From contig JARUPY010000606.1 of NCBI GenBank assembly GCA_029817715.1, positions 6,324,001 through 6,388,000 of the forward strand: a stretch of 64,000 bases of DNA. Reading direction: 5' to 3'. Within the stretch, counting starts at the first letter, position 1. Each line of letters starts with the position of its first letter. Below the pieces are notes generated by a model, which was not told the DNA's origin, did no database searches, and was given only the letters and a program-made list of their open reading frames with translations. The position numbers and the translations under genes were made by a program. This document shows, piece after piece, positions 19,220 to 29,422 of the stretch. The stretch is from Melastoma dodecandrum (taxonomy: Eukaryota; Streptophyta; Magnoliopsida; Myrtales; Melastomataceae).

Positions 19220-19700
19220 AAAGGGAACCCTCGAATGAAATCAGAGCCCTCCTGGATATCTGCCACCTCCATGAAGTCCTCCTGTGGAATTTTCGATTTG
19301 CCAACCGAATTTTCTTTCGATAAGTAGCAAAAAGAATTCATCATGAAGTTTACAGAAGCAATCAAGATATAACAACCACCCATTTTAGCAACATTTTTCT
19401 GACAATCTACAAAGTGCTATCAAAATTAGAAAGAAAGCAGGAAAGGATGGCACGCACCAGCCCTTGTTCATGTCCAAGTGACACTGACGGGATTTCCTGT
19501 TTGGTCGGTCAATGGAAGTCGAGTATCCACAGGAAGTGTTCGTGAGACAGGAGTAGGTGGAAACCCATGATTAACGGATTGGTCGATAGATGTCCTCGAT
19601 GAAGATCCCACTTATCTGCCCTGGCAAACTCATTGACAGTACATGAAGCAGTGACTTACTACACTTGTGTTATTCATTTGGTGATGTCCAATTCACTTTG
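19220..19700 (-). pseudogene. NAC pseudogene, copy A, remaining part
   Basis: This continues the fragment interrupted by TE1. Minus-strand reading gives a decayed match to NAC exon 4 (PQEDFMEVADIQEGSDF versus PPDDFMEVDDCRDGSDSF in the intact gene), then the intron 3 region and a degenerate exon 3, and stops near 19.65 kb. Exons 1 and 2, which encode the DNA-binding NAC domain, are absent. The junction with copy B lies near 19.7 kb. Confidence 0.8.
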
Positions 19701-19739
19701 GGTAAGATCAACTGAACCTGACCTTAAAAAATCGAGCAA

Positions 19740-20345
19740 TTTATGAGCCAATGTTCCTGTATTTAAAGCTTTTGATGATGGGAAGCAATGCCCTCGTCAT
19801 GAAATCTTGAGGCAGCCAGCGTGTGAGCCTTGCGATTTGTTGTAACCAGCCCACCCCCTCCGGATTCTGGTATCATATACGTAAAATTTTGAATTCTGGA
19901 GATTGGCCACGGTTTTAGTTTTGATTGCAGAGGTGACAATTTTTTACCAAGGGCGAGTTGAGGATGCTTGGTGCTGAACAGTTGCATTTCGCCAGGGTTC
20001 GTGTCCTGACAAACCACGGCTACAGGTTTAAATGTTCTCAGTCATTGTTGTCTGATCTTTTGCAACGCGTGACTCTGCACAGGAGGCGGCACTTTACGTG
20101 ATTAACTCCATGAGCATGGAGGCGGCATTGGGAGTCTTCACTGAGGTATAAACTCGCCGCTCTCTGAATTCGTACCCCGATTGTTTGTCTTGAAGATTCA
20201 GTTTGATGATTAGTGCAGGGGCTGGAACCAGTGACAGCTGGGGGTGGCTAGTGGAGGGACAAGGAGGGATTTTACGCCAAAGAGGACGCCAGGAGAATCT
20301 GTAGGGCCAAGGGATATCTTTCCGGCTCCCATTTGAGCATGCAGA
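19740..20345 (+). pseudogene. Decayed copy B of the small three-exon gene
   Basis: The sequence is colinear with 4480-5050. Exon 2 is well kept (EAALYVINSMSMEAALGVFTE, about 20092-20150) with its gtataa donor, and exon 3 starts GLEPVTAGGG but then reads TAG in frame. Exon 1 has lost its start and 5' half, keeping only a stretch equivalent to LGAEQLHFAR. The TATA box is also corrupted. The copy is non-functional as this protein. Confidence 0.82.
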
Positions 20346-20788
20346 TCGTAAACCTGCAGATCCAAACTCGACTTCCTTGCCCTCTTGTGAATATTTTCTA
20401 CACTTTGTACATGTTTTATATTATGAATTCATTGCTAGGGATAGAGATGGAGGAAAGAATGAGAAACTGTATTCAGCTTCATGTGGCAAGAGCAGCAGTC
20501 TCGAGCTGGCCACATGCCCTCGTTCCACAGCCTTCGGCCATGTTCATGGGGATGTGGACAATATCTCGGATCGTGAGTGCCACATTGACAGGAACAAGAA
20601 GAGAAAATGCAGTATCCTCATGCAACGAGTAAAGACAGGAAGTGTCTTACATCCATTAAATGTCGATCAAACAGTTCATACAAGCGGAAAACCAGGTCCC
20701 AACTACCACGCAACATGTGTTCAGTTGTCTTAGTAACCTTAAAAAAATTAAGGGAGTAGGATACAAGCCCTTACCTACCGAGTCACTC

Positions 20789-21265
20789 TCATGCATTGAA
20801 TTTGACATATGCAAGCCCTTGAAACAAATGTGATCCAGTTGCCAGATATCGACGGGACTCGGGAGAACAAGTAAATTCGACATCAATGTACCTGCACTTG
20901 CACGAAACCAAACCTTTTCCAGGTGTATTGCCGGCATCTCTGTTGCACTCAACAGTCACAATTGAGAACTCCTCCAATCCATTTGACAATGCGTCGTCAG
21001 GGCACCAATACCATCCAGAAGGATTCACCTTGGCCGTGAAACGGACAGAGGAGTCTCCATAAAGAAAGAAGACAGCATATCCATTGGATCCCTTCCCTCC
21101 ATCTACTGGAGCCTCTGTGCCAGAAGCATTAGAGAAGGAACCCAACATACAACCGTGGCAATGAAACATGATTATCTCTTCTCCAGGTGCCAAGTATATC
21201 AAAACGAACATAAAAACAGCCGGCAAGAAAAAGGAAAGGACCGTGGTTAGTCCAACGACAGGCAT
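20789..21265 (-). CDS. Hypothetical 158-residue protein with an N-terminal membrane segment, or an alternative 3' exon of the NAC gene
   Basis: This ORF starts MPVVGLTT and has one strong hydrophobic segment (VLSFFLPAVFMFVLIYLA, about residues 9-26), followed by a 130-residue soluble part with seven cysteines (CHGC, WYWC, VEC, CKC, FTC). I recognise no domain. It could be a small secreted or single-pass protein. Alternatively, an AG acceptor (ttatag) lies immediately upstream of the codon before this ATG, and the frame fits a direct phase-0 junction with the exon 4 donor of the NAC gene (21803); that would make a membrane-tethered NAC isoform. The region is missing from duplicated copy A. Expression is unproven. 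Confidence 0.4.
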   Translation of the reverse strand: MPVVGLTTVLSFFLPAVFMFVLIYLAPGEEIIMFHCHGCMLGSFSNASGTEAPVDGGKGSNGYAVFFLYGDSSVRFTAKVNPSGWYWCPDDALSNGLEEFSIVTVECNRDAGNTPGKGLVSCKCRYIDVEFTCSPESRRYLATGSHLFQGLAYVKFNA

Positions 21266-21545
21266 ATTCTATAACCACATCAACAATGTCGTGCATCATT
21301 ACCATTACAACTTAGACCAACCTGCACATCACTTCTCCATGTGAACCACAGGAGCACACAAATCACTTCACCAAACATATAATTGACCCAGGTGTTCATA
21401 TCCCAGATGGAAGCACGGATTCAATAAGATGAGAAGACGTGTGAGGGAACCGAAAGATTTCAATAAAGTACGAGCTCTCTAGCGCCTGATAGCCATCAAC
21501 AATGATATCGTCCAGCAAACCTTCTTATTGGAGCATTTGAGGATA

Positions 21546-24303
21546 TCACAAACATGAGGGATCATGGGTGCGACCTCTGGGCATTGACTGCGGCAGCGGG
21601 ACATTCCCAAAAGGTGCTGCATCACTGATGCCAGCAAAATCACGATCCATTTGTCCATTCATACTCGACTGTAAACAGAAACATTAATTGCAGTCAGATA
21701 AGACACTTAGATTAAGCTGAAGATCAAAACCTCATATTCCAAATTTCAACTAGAATTTGTAGGTTGACCAAACAAAATGGGAGACATAAAAAGCTAGCTC
21801 ACCTCCTGGCCATGGAGCCAAATTGACCCATCAGCAGTCTGAGGCCGCTGATTCAAGTGTTGTACATTCTGAACAGTACCTGGGCCACGCCAGGCTGAGG
21901 CTGAGTCTTCAGTAAACTGAGTACCATGCAAAGGGGTAACATTTTCTCTGGAACTCTGACTAACGAACCAATCAGTCCCCTGAGCAAACTGAAGGTACGG
22001 ATTCATGTACAACAGATTCTCCCCAGAATCCTGGCCACCGAAACCAACCGGCACTGCATCGAGTTGATTATATTGATTGAAATATGGCCCATCATCAAAG
22101 TCCTGAAAACAAAGCCCGTCAGAAAACTGATGATTCTCCCAAAAGGGTTCATATTCTCCAAGACCCTGACTGTTGAAGCCCATGGAACCTATGGAAACTG
22201 GAGAATGCTGATCCAGAGAGGGTACATATAGGGGCGAACTGGTGGAATTAGAGAAATTACTGGATATGAACCACCTTGAATCAGTCTGAGTACCGTTGAT
22301 AAAATGGTCCACTGGAGCAGGCTCATGATGATGCCCGTTCCATGAAGGAGTAATATATGAGACCCCAACACTCAAATTCTCCTGACAAGCAAAGGTTGGA
22401 TTAAGTATGCCATCTGGGATTACAGGACCGCTACAAGCAGGTTGATCTGGGCCAGCAGGGTCATGGAGACCCTCAAATGAATCAGAACCATCCCGGCAAT
22501 CGTCCACCTCCATGAAGTCATCTGGTGGAACATTTCGATTCGCAAGGGAATTGTTGTCACAAGTGTTGACCCCGGAATCGCGGATTTCATCCAAACTTAA
22601 AAGGTCACTCAAGCTCCTGTAAATATTCTTCTCGATATCTGGAATAGAAGATTGCCTCACCTGAAAAATTCATCATGAAGTTAACAGAATTAATCAAGAT
22701 TCCTCACCTAGAAAGACAAACTTCCAATTATCAATCATCATATAACAACCACCCATTCTGGAAACATTTTCTGACAACCTAGAAAGTGGAACTAAAAATT
22801 GAAAGAAAGCAGGAAAGGATTATACGCACCTGCGCCTGTTCATTTCCAAGCGACGCTGACAGGAGCTGGTTGGTTAACGGCAATTGAGAATTCACAGGCA
22901 GATTCCCTAGAATAGGAGTTGGTTGAAACCCATGATAAGAAGATTGGTCGATATAAGATGGGGAAGTCCTCGATGAAGATCCCGCACAGTATCTATCTGC
23001 CAAGTCAAACCCATTATGGACAGTACTTTTTCCTCTATCAATAGTATCACAAACTTGTGACAATGCACCAGTTCCTCGGTTATTTTTGTCACAAATGGTT
23101 AGCTCTTCATTGTCCCAGTCTTCTTCTCTATAAGTCGATACATATTGATCACCATTTTTTGGGCCAAGACCGTCTTTCTCAAAAATCACACAGAGTACAA
23201 ACGCGTCCTGAAATTTCACAAAGACCATACATCAAGACAGAAAGTTTAGATGCCCTACTTGTACACGCAACTAGGTCTTGTCGCCCATGATTTATTCTAG
23301 CAATCTTCTGTTACTGATGACAACCGCCTCAGGGCACAATCAATACGAAAGACCAACTACTCAACGACAAACATACCAATAAATAAGTAATTCATCAGCT
23401 TTAAAGGATGCTTAGTCATATAAATGAACCTAAAAGTAATGATAGCTTCTTCTAAATATCTTAGACATAAGATGTATTAATCACCATTTAGCTACAAAAG
23501 TTGCATTGCACAATAGATACAAGAACAGACACAAAACCTTCTGTAGAATTAATGATTGCATTTCACCCTATTACCATCCATGTAATGATGTCAATATGAC
23601 TTTATTGTGATCGAGGTCTGAAGTCAAGCAATTCAAACACTGCAACTGACCGCACTAGGAACTCATACTATCAATGAAATTCCATCCACTTAAAGAAATG
23701 TGACATATACACTTGCTTTGTCAAACATACAGCAAATGATACGAGTACAAGAAGGTTAGAGAAGAATCTAAGTACCTCTTCCAAGCCAAGCTGCTTCAGA
23801 TAATCATCCTGTAGCCTGTACTCATGCATCACCCAGTCCGTACGCTGCTTTGGGTTTTTTTTGTAAAATACTAAGCTCTTTATCATCCCCACATTCTCAT
23901 CTTTGTAGTACACTGGCCGGTCGTTCCCTGTCTTACTCCAAGACCCTTGTTCTGTAGATCTTTTAATCCTTTTCCCCGTCAAATACTTCCTTTCTCGAGG
24001 GCAGAAAAAGTACCATTTAAGATCTCCTTTGCAATGCTCTGGACCTGAAAAATAGTCAGTCGTCTTGTTTTTACACCGACACCCTCGAATGATAGAAATT
24101 CAAAGAGATGTCAAAGAGATTCAAATTCAAACACAGTCATGTCTACCTTTAAGATCCCTAGGATCCAAATTATATACATCTCTATCCTGTATGCCATCAG
24201 GATAGAAATTTCCTCCTGTCACCTTGTTCTTGAGGTAATACATAGTTAATTCCACGTCAGTAGGGTAAAATCTGTATCCTGGACCATGACCGGGTAACCT
24301 CAT
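21546..24303 (-). CDS. NAC-domain transcription factor (NAC82-like), five exons
   Basis: The exons on the minus strand are 24303-24147, 24044-23776, 23207-22830, 22660-21803 and 21668-21546, giving 594 residues. All introns have GT-AG ends. The NAC domain occupies about residues 1-155: subdomain A is GPGYRFYPTDVELTMYYLK; C is DLKWYFFCPRERKYLTGKR; D is GMIKSLVFYKKNPKQRTDW with VMHEYRLQD; E is DAFVLCVIFEKDGLGPKNG. The C-terminal 440 residues are an Asn/Ser/Pro-rich, acidic activation-type region (DDFMEVDD). As a family member it would bind CACG-core promoters in the nucleus. Subdomain A is unusual (LPGHGPGYRF instead of LPPGFRF). The tandem copy A is a truncated pseudogene. A membrane-tethered isoform is possible through the downstream ORF. 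Confidence 0.88.
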
Positions 24304-25700
24304 TGCGAACAAGAAATCAGAAGGAATCCACAGAGTTCCGACCAATGTGACCAGGCTAAAAGGTGCTTTCTCCAAGTATGTAGTGGATGTGAATTTTGTA
24401 TGTGGCCCGGGACACAAATGGTTCTCCAAGAATAGAGTGACTGAATTTTCGCATCAAAATTATCCAACGTCTCATCTACACAAGAAAAAAGTTGACCAAA
24501 ACTATGAAAACCTAAAAGGAGAGAGAAAGACTGTGAAGTGAAAAGGGCTCTGTCAACACTCAATACCAGAGTTGAAATTGCATCTTCCTAGAGCAGCACA
24601 ATCTTCCTCGAATCAACAAGATGAAGGCGCACCGGAGAAAATATGGATACCTCATGCTCTTTTCACAATTCATGAGTGCACCAGGAATACCCTGCTTCAA
24701 ACAGTGTTAATCAGAGATGAGCAGAAAAAGTAACATATTAGAAACCCAAGACCAACAACAAAACAAAAGCAATTACTTCTGAACCAACCAAACACGACAA
24801 GACAATTACTGTTTGAAAAACCGAGCTGTTTTCTAGGGAGGAACTAATCAACAAATCCTAATTCTACTTCATAAAGATGTTCTGACTACGGGTAAGATTC
24901 GAATCCAAGAAAAGAGCAGACTTAACGATTCAACAGGTCAGACTCAACTGCGTCTTCTTTGCAAAAGGACGGCCCATCGCACATTCAATTCCACCCAACT
25001 GGACGTACCAACATCAACGCCCCAAAACAATCCAGCAAAATAACGCAGAAAACATGAAGAAGCCCTGAACTCCAGCCAGTACTGGATAAAAAAAAATCCG
25101 CAGCAAACCCAAGCAGAAGCAATGCACAGAACAAAGGACGACCTCGATCAACCTAAATATAAAAAATAAAAACAAAAGTCAAGCAACAAAACAAAACCCA
25201 ACCCAGAAACCATCAAGACTCGAACTTGAAACTAAAAGCAGCACAAACAAGTAGAGAAAGAAAAGCACTCCGCACGATACCAAACAGGCGATCGGAAGAA
25301 AGAACTTGAGGCGACGTGGGAAAAGAGGGGAATACCCAAACGGAGGGGACTGAAGGCGAAGGGGGTGGGGTTGAGAGATTGATGGAAAGACTCTTGCTCT
25401 CGGCTACTACATACGGGGGAAAGGCAAAGTGTGTGATAAGGAAGAGGAGGAAAGAGAGGTAAGAAAGGGGGGGCGGTGCTTTATTTTCCACGGAGAGAGA
25501 AACAGATATAGAGAGAGAGAGAGAGAGAGCGAGAGGGGGGGCAGGTCAATGACTTCCAACAGAAGGCAAAAAAGAAACACCCACAACAATATCCAACGAA
25601 ACTACCATGGAAATTGTCAAGAAATGCAAACACACCTCCCCCAAACAAAATGAAATGAAACTTGGGCATCTGCATAATTTGGCTACTGTGTTGAATTGTC
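24304..25700 (-). other. 5' leader, leader intron and promoter side of the NAC gene
   Basis: There is no coding exon here. On the minus strand a (CT)n-rich block (about 25495-25540) resembles a plant 5' leader, and the AT-rich stretch between it and the start codon at 24303 probably holds a leader intron. The short ORFs are shadows of the low-complexity sequence. Confidence 0.4.
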
Positions 25701-26297
25701 AACCTGTGGTGAGATAGATGGTGTGAAAAATCCCATTCCGAGCACCAACCCCCGCAGTATATAAGTTCAACGACTCTAAAACCAACTCAGGGATCGCCTC
25801 ATTTTGAATATATATGCGAGTTATGGTTTATAAAAGTGTTTCAGAATAGAGTTATTGATTCATAGTTTCAGCGAGTTATTTTTCCCAATCCAATCCACTT
25901 TTTGTGCAACATGAAGCCATTCCTGACACATAGGATCTGATTTTAATTAACTACTTTGCTTCCCTCCTCCTCCTCCCTCCAAAGAACATATCATATCCCA
26001 AAGTCCAGTATCAACTCCCTCCTTATCCCACGTAGTAAAGGAACATAGTACTAACTATCGCCACGAGGAAAAGAAATAACGCCAGTCGTCGTCTTGTAAG
26101 GATGTCTCCGAGTCTTATGGCTCGCTCTTTTAGAAATTAATTTTATATGAAATAACATCGGCCTGTCCCTATAAGGAAGGACCACCGATAAAGTTTAACG
26201 AAACCACATCAAACTAAAAACCGGATGCATTTTTATTTTGCTTCCTCCAGTTTCCCTTCGAAACCTGATGCATGTATGTTTGCTTGTCGTCTCAGGC
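25701..26297. other. Intergenic space between the NAC gene and the UGT75-like gene
   Basis: AT-rich spacer containing the 3' UTR side of the UGT gene. I see no gene, repeat or RNA in it. Confidence 0.4.
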
Positions 26298-27707
26298 TCA
26301 GGCTGCGATCTCCTCTAGAAACGACGCGATGTTCCTGTGGGAGGAACCGCCTTCCTCGACCGCCTCCCTTGCGAGGACCTTCCACTTGCCGGCGTTCCTC
26401 CTTATCTCCTCCCCTGATTCCCCGCTGTCCATGACTTTCTCGATGCACCTCGTGATCTCATCGCCTTCCACTATTCGCGTCTCTTCGTTCGGCTTGACCC
26501 TCACCCCGGTCTTCCACACATCCTCGATTAGCTTCGCGTTAGTCAGCTGGTCGGTCCATTGTGGGAACGCCACCATGGGCACCCCACACGCCAGGCTCTC
26601 CAGGGTCGAGTTCCAGCCGCAGTGCGTGAGGAAGCAACCCACCGAGGGATGCGACAGCACCTCGTACTGCGAGCACCATGGGATTATCTTACCTTTTTCC
26701 TGCAACTCCTCCCAGCAGCTCACCCGATCGGCCTCCTCTTCTGGTGCTGCTGCGGCCCCTTTGTCCTTTCTCATGACCCACAGGAACGGACGGCCCATCT
26801 TTAGCAGCCCTCGTGCCATCTCCTCCATTTGTTCCTTCTGTAGGACGGAGATGCTCCCGAAAGACACGTACACAACTGATGCTTCCGGTTTCGTGTTTAG
26901 CCACTGGAAGTACTCATCCGAGCTATCTGATGGATTAGATGTGCTGTCGCCTCCCGTGAATGCTGATGGAAGCAACGGTCCGATGCCCACCATCGTCAAC
27001 TTATCGATGGCCTTTAACGGCGCTTCCTCTAACGCGTCGAATGTGTTCACCAATACTTTTGGATTGGTCTCCTTCACGAGCACTTCGAGTTGCATGTGCA
27101 TCATTTTCCGAAGGATGGGGAAAGGGTTCGTGGGTGTGATAAACGTCGGAATGTCACAGGCGCTGAACGGCGGGAGGCTAGGTAGCTGCGCTAACCCCGT
27201 CCTGTCATTGCACGCATTTGTGATCTCGTCACTGTAACCATTGAAGTAATAATAGTACATGTCAAGCAGCACTGCAGGCTGAAGCCATATCATGACCGAG
27301 GGGATGCCTATCTCACGGGCGAGGTCAGCAATCCAAGGAGCAACTGCAGTGTATATTATGCAGGTGAATGGGCATCCCTCATCAGCCGCCGACACGATGA
27401 GGTCCCTCAGGAAGCCCACGCCGAGTTGCATAATATTGGCCATGCTATTCTCAATGTTGTCGTTGGTAACAATCTCCTTGGTAGGAGGGGATTGGTCCCG
27501 GGAGCCATCAGGGAAGGCGACGAACCCCAGGCCACGGGGGAGCTGAGAGGCCGAGAGGCGGTCGTGCGCGGACTCCCCGGTGGATAGGGTGACCTGGGCG
27601 CCAGCGCGGAGGAGGCCGCGGGCGAGCTGAAGGGCAGGGTTGAGATGACTGGGGATGGGGAAGGAAACCAAAAGGAACTTCTGGGGAGACATTTTCGGAC
27701 AGGGCAC
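26298..27707 (-). CDS. UDP-glycosyltransferase, UGT75 family-like
   Basis: An intronless ORF of 469 residues, the usual length for plant family-1 glycosyltransferases. These enzymes transfer a sugar, usually glucose from UDP-glucose, to small acceptors in the cytosol. The N-terminal VSFPIPSHLNPALQLARGLL contains the catalytic His (about H21). The PSPG donor-binding box spans about residues 344-387, from WCSQYEVLSHPSVGCF through THCGWNSTLESLACGVP to FPQWTDQ; the final Gln favours UDP-glucose. Overall resemblance is to UGT75 enzymes (anthocyanin 5-O-, crocetin or hormone glucosyltransferases), but the acceptor cannot be told. An AT-rich TATA-like element (ataaatata) lies about 75 bases upstream. 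Met6 is an alternative start. The gene looks intact, unlike the UGT at 46.7 kb. Confidence 0.92.
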   Translation of the reverse strand: MPCPKMSPQKFLLVSFPIPSHLNPALQLARGLLRAGAQVTLSTGESAHDRLSASQLPRGLGFVAFPDGSRDQSPPTKEIVTNDNIENSMANIMQLGVGFLRDLIVSAADEGCPFTCIIYTAVAPWIADLAREIGIPSVMIWLQPAVLLDMYYYYFNGYSDEITNACNDRTGLAQLPSLPPFSACDIPTFITPTNPFPILRKMMHMQLEVLVKETNPKVLVNTFDALEEAPLKAIDKLTMVGIGPLLPSAFTGGDSTSNPSDSSDEYFQWLNTKPEASVVYVSFGSISVLQKEQMEEMARGLLKMGRPFLWVMRKDKGAAAAPEEEADRVSCWEELQEKGKIIPWCSQYEVLSHPSVGCFLTHCGWNSTLESLACGVPMVAFPQWTDQLTNAKLIEDVWKTGVRVKPNEETRIVEGDEITRCIEKVMDSGESGEEIRRNAGKWKVLAREAVEEGGSSHRNIASFLEEIAA

Positions 27708-28296
27708 GGATAGAAGCGTAACTCTTCCTTTCTTGCGAACGGACGACGTAATGCAAGAAGGGAGGAGTTGTCGTTCATCCTATATTTATGTAAGAAAAAA
27801 GGGAAAATGACTGTTTTCTCTGTTACTCTCTTCTTGCATGCATTGCTGTTCGAGCTTTTGTTTTTATTTCTTCTTCTTCTTCGCAATTTCTATTATAAGG
27901 CAACTGTTTACAATGCGATTAATTCGGAATCGATTAATAACTTTCGTCTTCTAGAAAGGTTAAAAAAAAAAAGTTAACAAGGTTTGGATAATCTCATCAA
28001 ATTAATCAAAACCCCCATAACCACTGGAATAACCGCCTCCCGTCCTCTCCTTCCTCCTCTCGCCATTTCCATCTCCAGCGGCCCGTTATCCCGAGGCCAC
28101 GGCCAGCAATGCCGTCCTCCCCCTTCCTTCCCATCCTCCTCGTGACTTCATGCTACACAGCCATCGTGACGGCCAACGACTCCGCCACGATGGCCGAGTT
28201 CCTAACCACCCTCACCCCTCCGCCTTCCGGATGGTCGTCCTCGACACCCTCCTTCACGTGGAAAGGCATCACCTGCGACAGCTCCCGCCGTGTCAC

Positions 28297-29225
28297 TGTT
28301 CGCGCACGAAACGGATCACGTTGGAAATATTTGGCAATTGACTCACAGTAGTTATATTGTGGTCGCCAGTAAGAAGATGCACAATTTTATTGAAATCAAA
28401 TGCAAGTCTTACAATCTTAATGAATAAAGGAAACAGGGCTTAAAACCATTAAAAATGAAAAAAAGCGCAAGTATTGACGACGACGTGGAAATCTGTGACG
28501 GTGGAGAACTTGTGACGAAGGCCTTGGAAGCTCGCTCCGTCGGTGGTGTCGCTGGCGGGGGTTGACGGCAAAGGCCCTACGAGCTCACTCTGCTGGTGGA
28601 GGGAGGTTGACCTACAAACCGGGTCGAGGTATCTAATTTCCTAAGGTTGACGAACAAACTTCAGTGTTTTGGCTGTGTGTGGTCGTACCCTGTCTTGAAA
28701 AATCCCTCTGCTATTTATAGAGGACTTGTACGTGATTAACGCGTAACAGATAGTTCTTTTTACAGATCGTGTTATAGATCGTGATCCCTAATGTCGTGGG
28801 AGTGTCTCAACAACCCCCTTGATATATGGGATCACGTTCCTGGATATTTAAGATCAGTTACGATCTTTAACAAACGTGATTGAAAATGAATAAATTTATT
28901 TCAACCTCGTCGACTTGACTGATCTGTACGGACTACGATCGACTTGGTCGACTTATCCGGGATTCCGTCGACTTGACCCTACTAGTAGACCTAGCTACTA
29001 TTGAGTCATCTTGATTGACTTTGATCACCATATTCCTTCGTCGTGAGTCGACCTAGTCGACCCCGTTCATAAGTCGACTTAGTCGACTTCGTCATAAATC
29101 GACCAAGTCGACTTCGTCGTGAGTCGGCCTAGACGACTACATCTTGGGCCGACTCGGAGCGTGACTTGAGGGATTACTGAGTTTCTGTTCTAAACCCAGG
29201 CCCAAAATTAATTGCCATGTCAACA
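28297..29225 (-). repeat. TE2 3' LTR (left)
   Basis: 929 bp. The first 75 bases are almost identical to the TE1 LTR; it then diverges and carries only about two 54-bp-type units. GTCGAC hexamers are dense at about 28908-29120. Minus-strand TATA box at 28711-28719. Confidence 0.95.
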
Positions 29226-29229
29226 TAAG

Positions 29230-29239
29230 CCCCCCTTTT
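29230..29239 (-). other. Polypurine tract of TE2
   Basis: AAAAGGGGGG on the minus strand, 4 bases inside the left LTR, as in TE1. Confidence 0.85.
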
Positions 29240-29279
29240 ATGCTGGGTTGGCTATGCCGACTCAGCAGAAATCATACCC

Positions 29280-29287
29280 TATATAAA
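29280..29287 (+). promoter_or_regulatory. TATA box of the antisense PMD gene (TE2)
   Basis: TATATAAA, 143 bases before the ATG at 29423, in the same position as in TE1 although the flanking sequence has diverged. Confidence 0.65.
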
Positions 29288-29422
29288 GGAGAGTCATCGT
29301 CCTTTTCCCGCACTTTTCTTCCTTGCTCAACACTTCTCCATCTTCTCCAAGAAACCAGAAACCCTCGCTTCCCAGAAAAACTCTTCGTCTTCCTCCTCAA
29401 AACTCTTCCGATCTTTAAAAAG

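Noticed and set aside
26272..27237. 321-codon plus-strand ORF
   Set aside because: It is the exact antisense of the UGT75-like gene; composition mirrors its codon bias.
28109..28351. 80-codon ORF starting as a receptor kinase and ending within the LTR
   Set aside because: A chimera created by the TE2 insertion; it is reported as part of the pseudogene.
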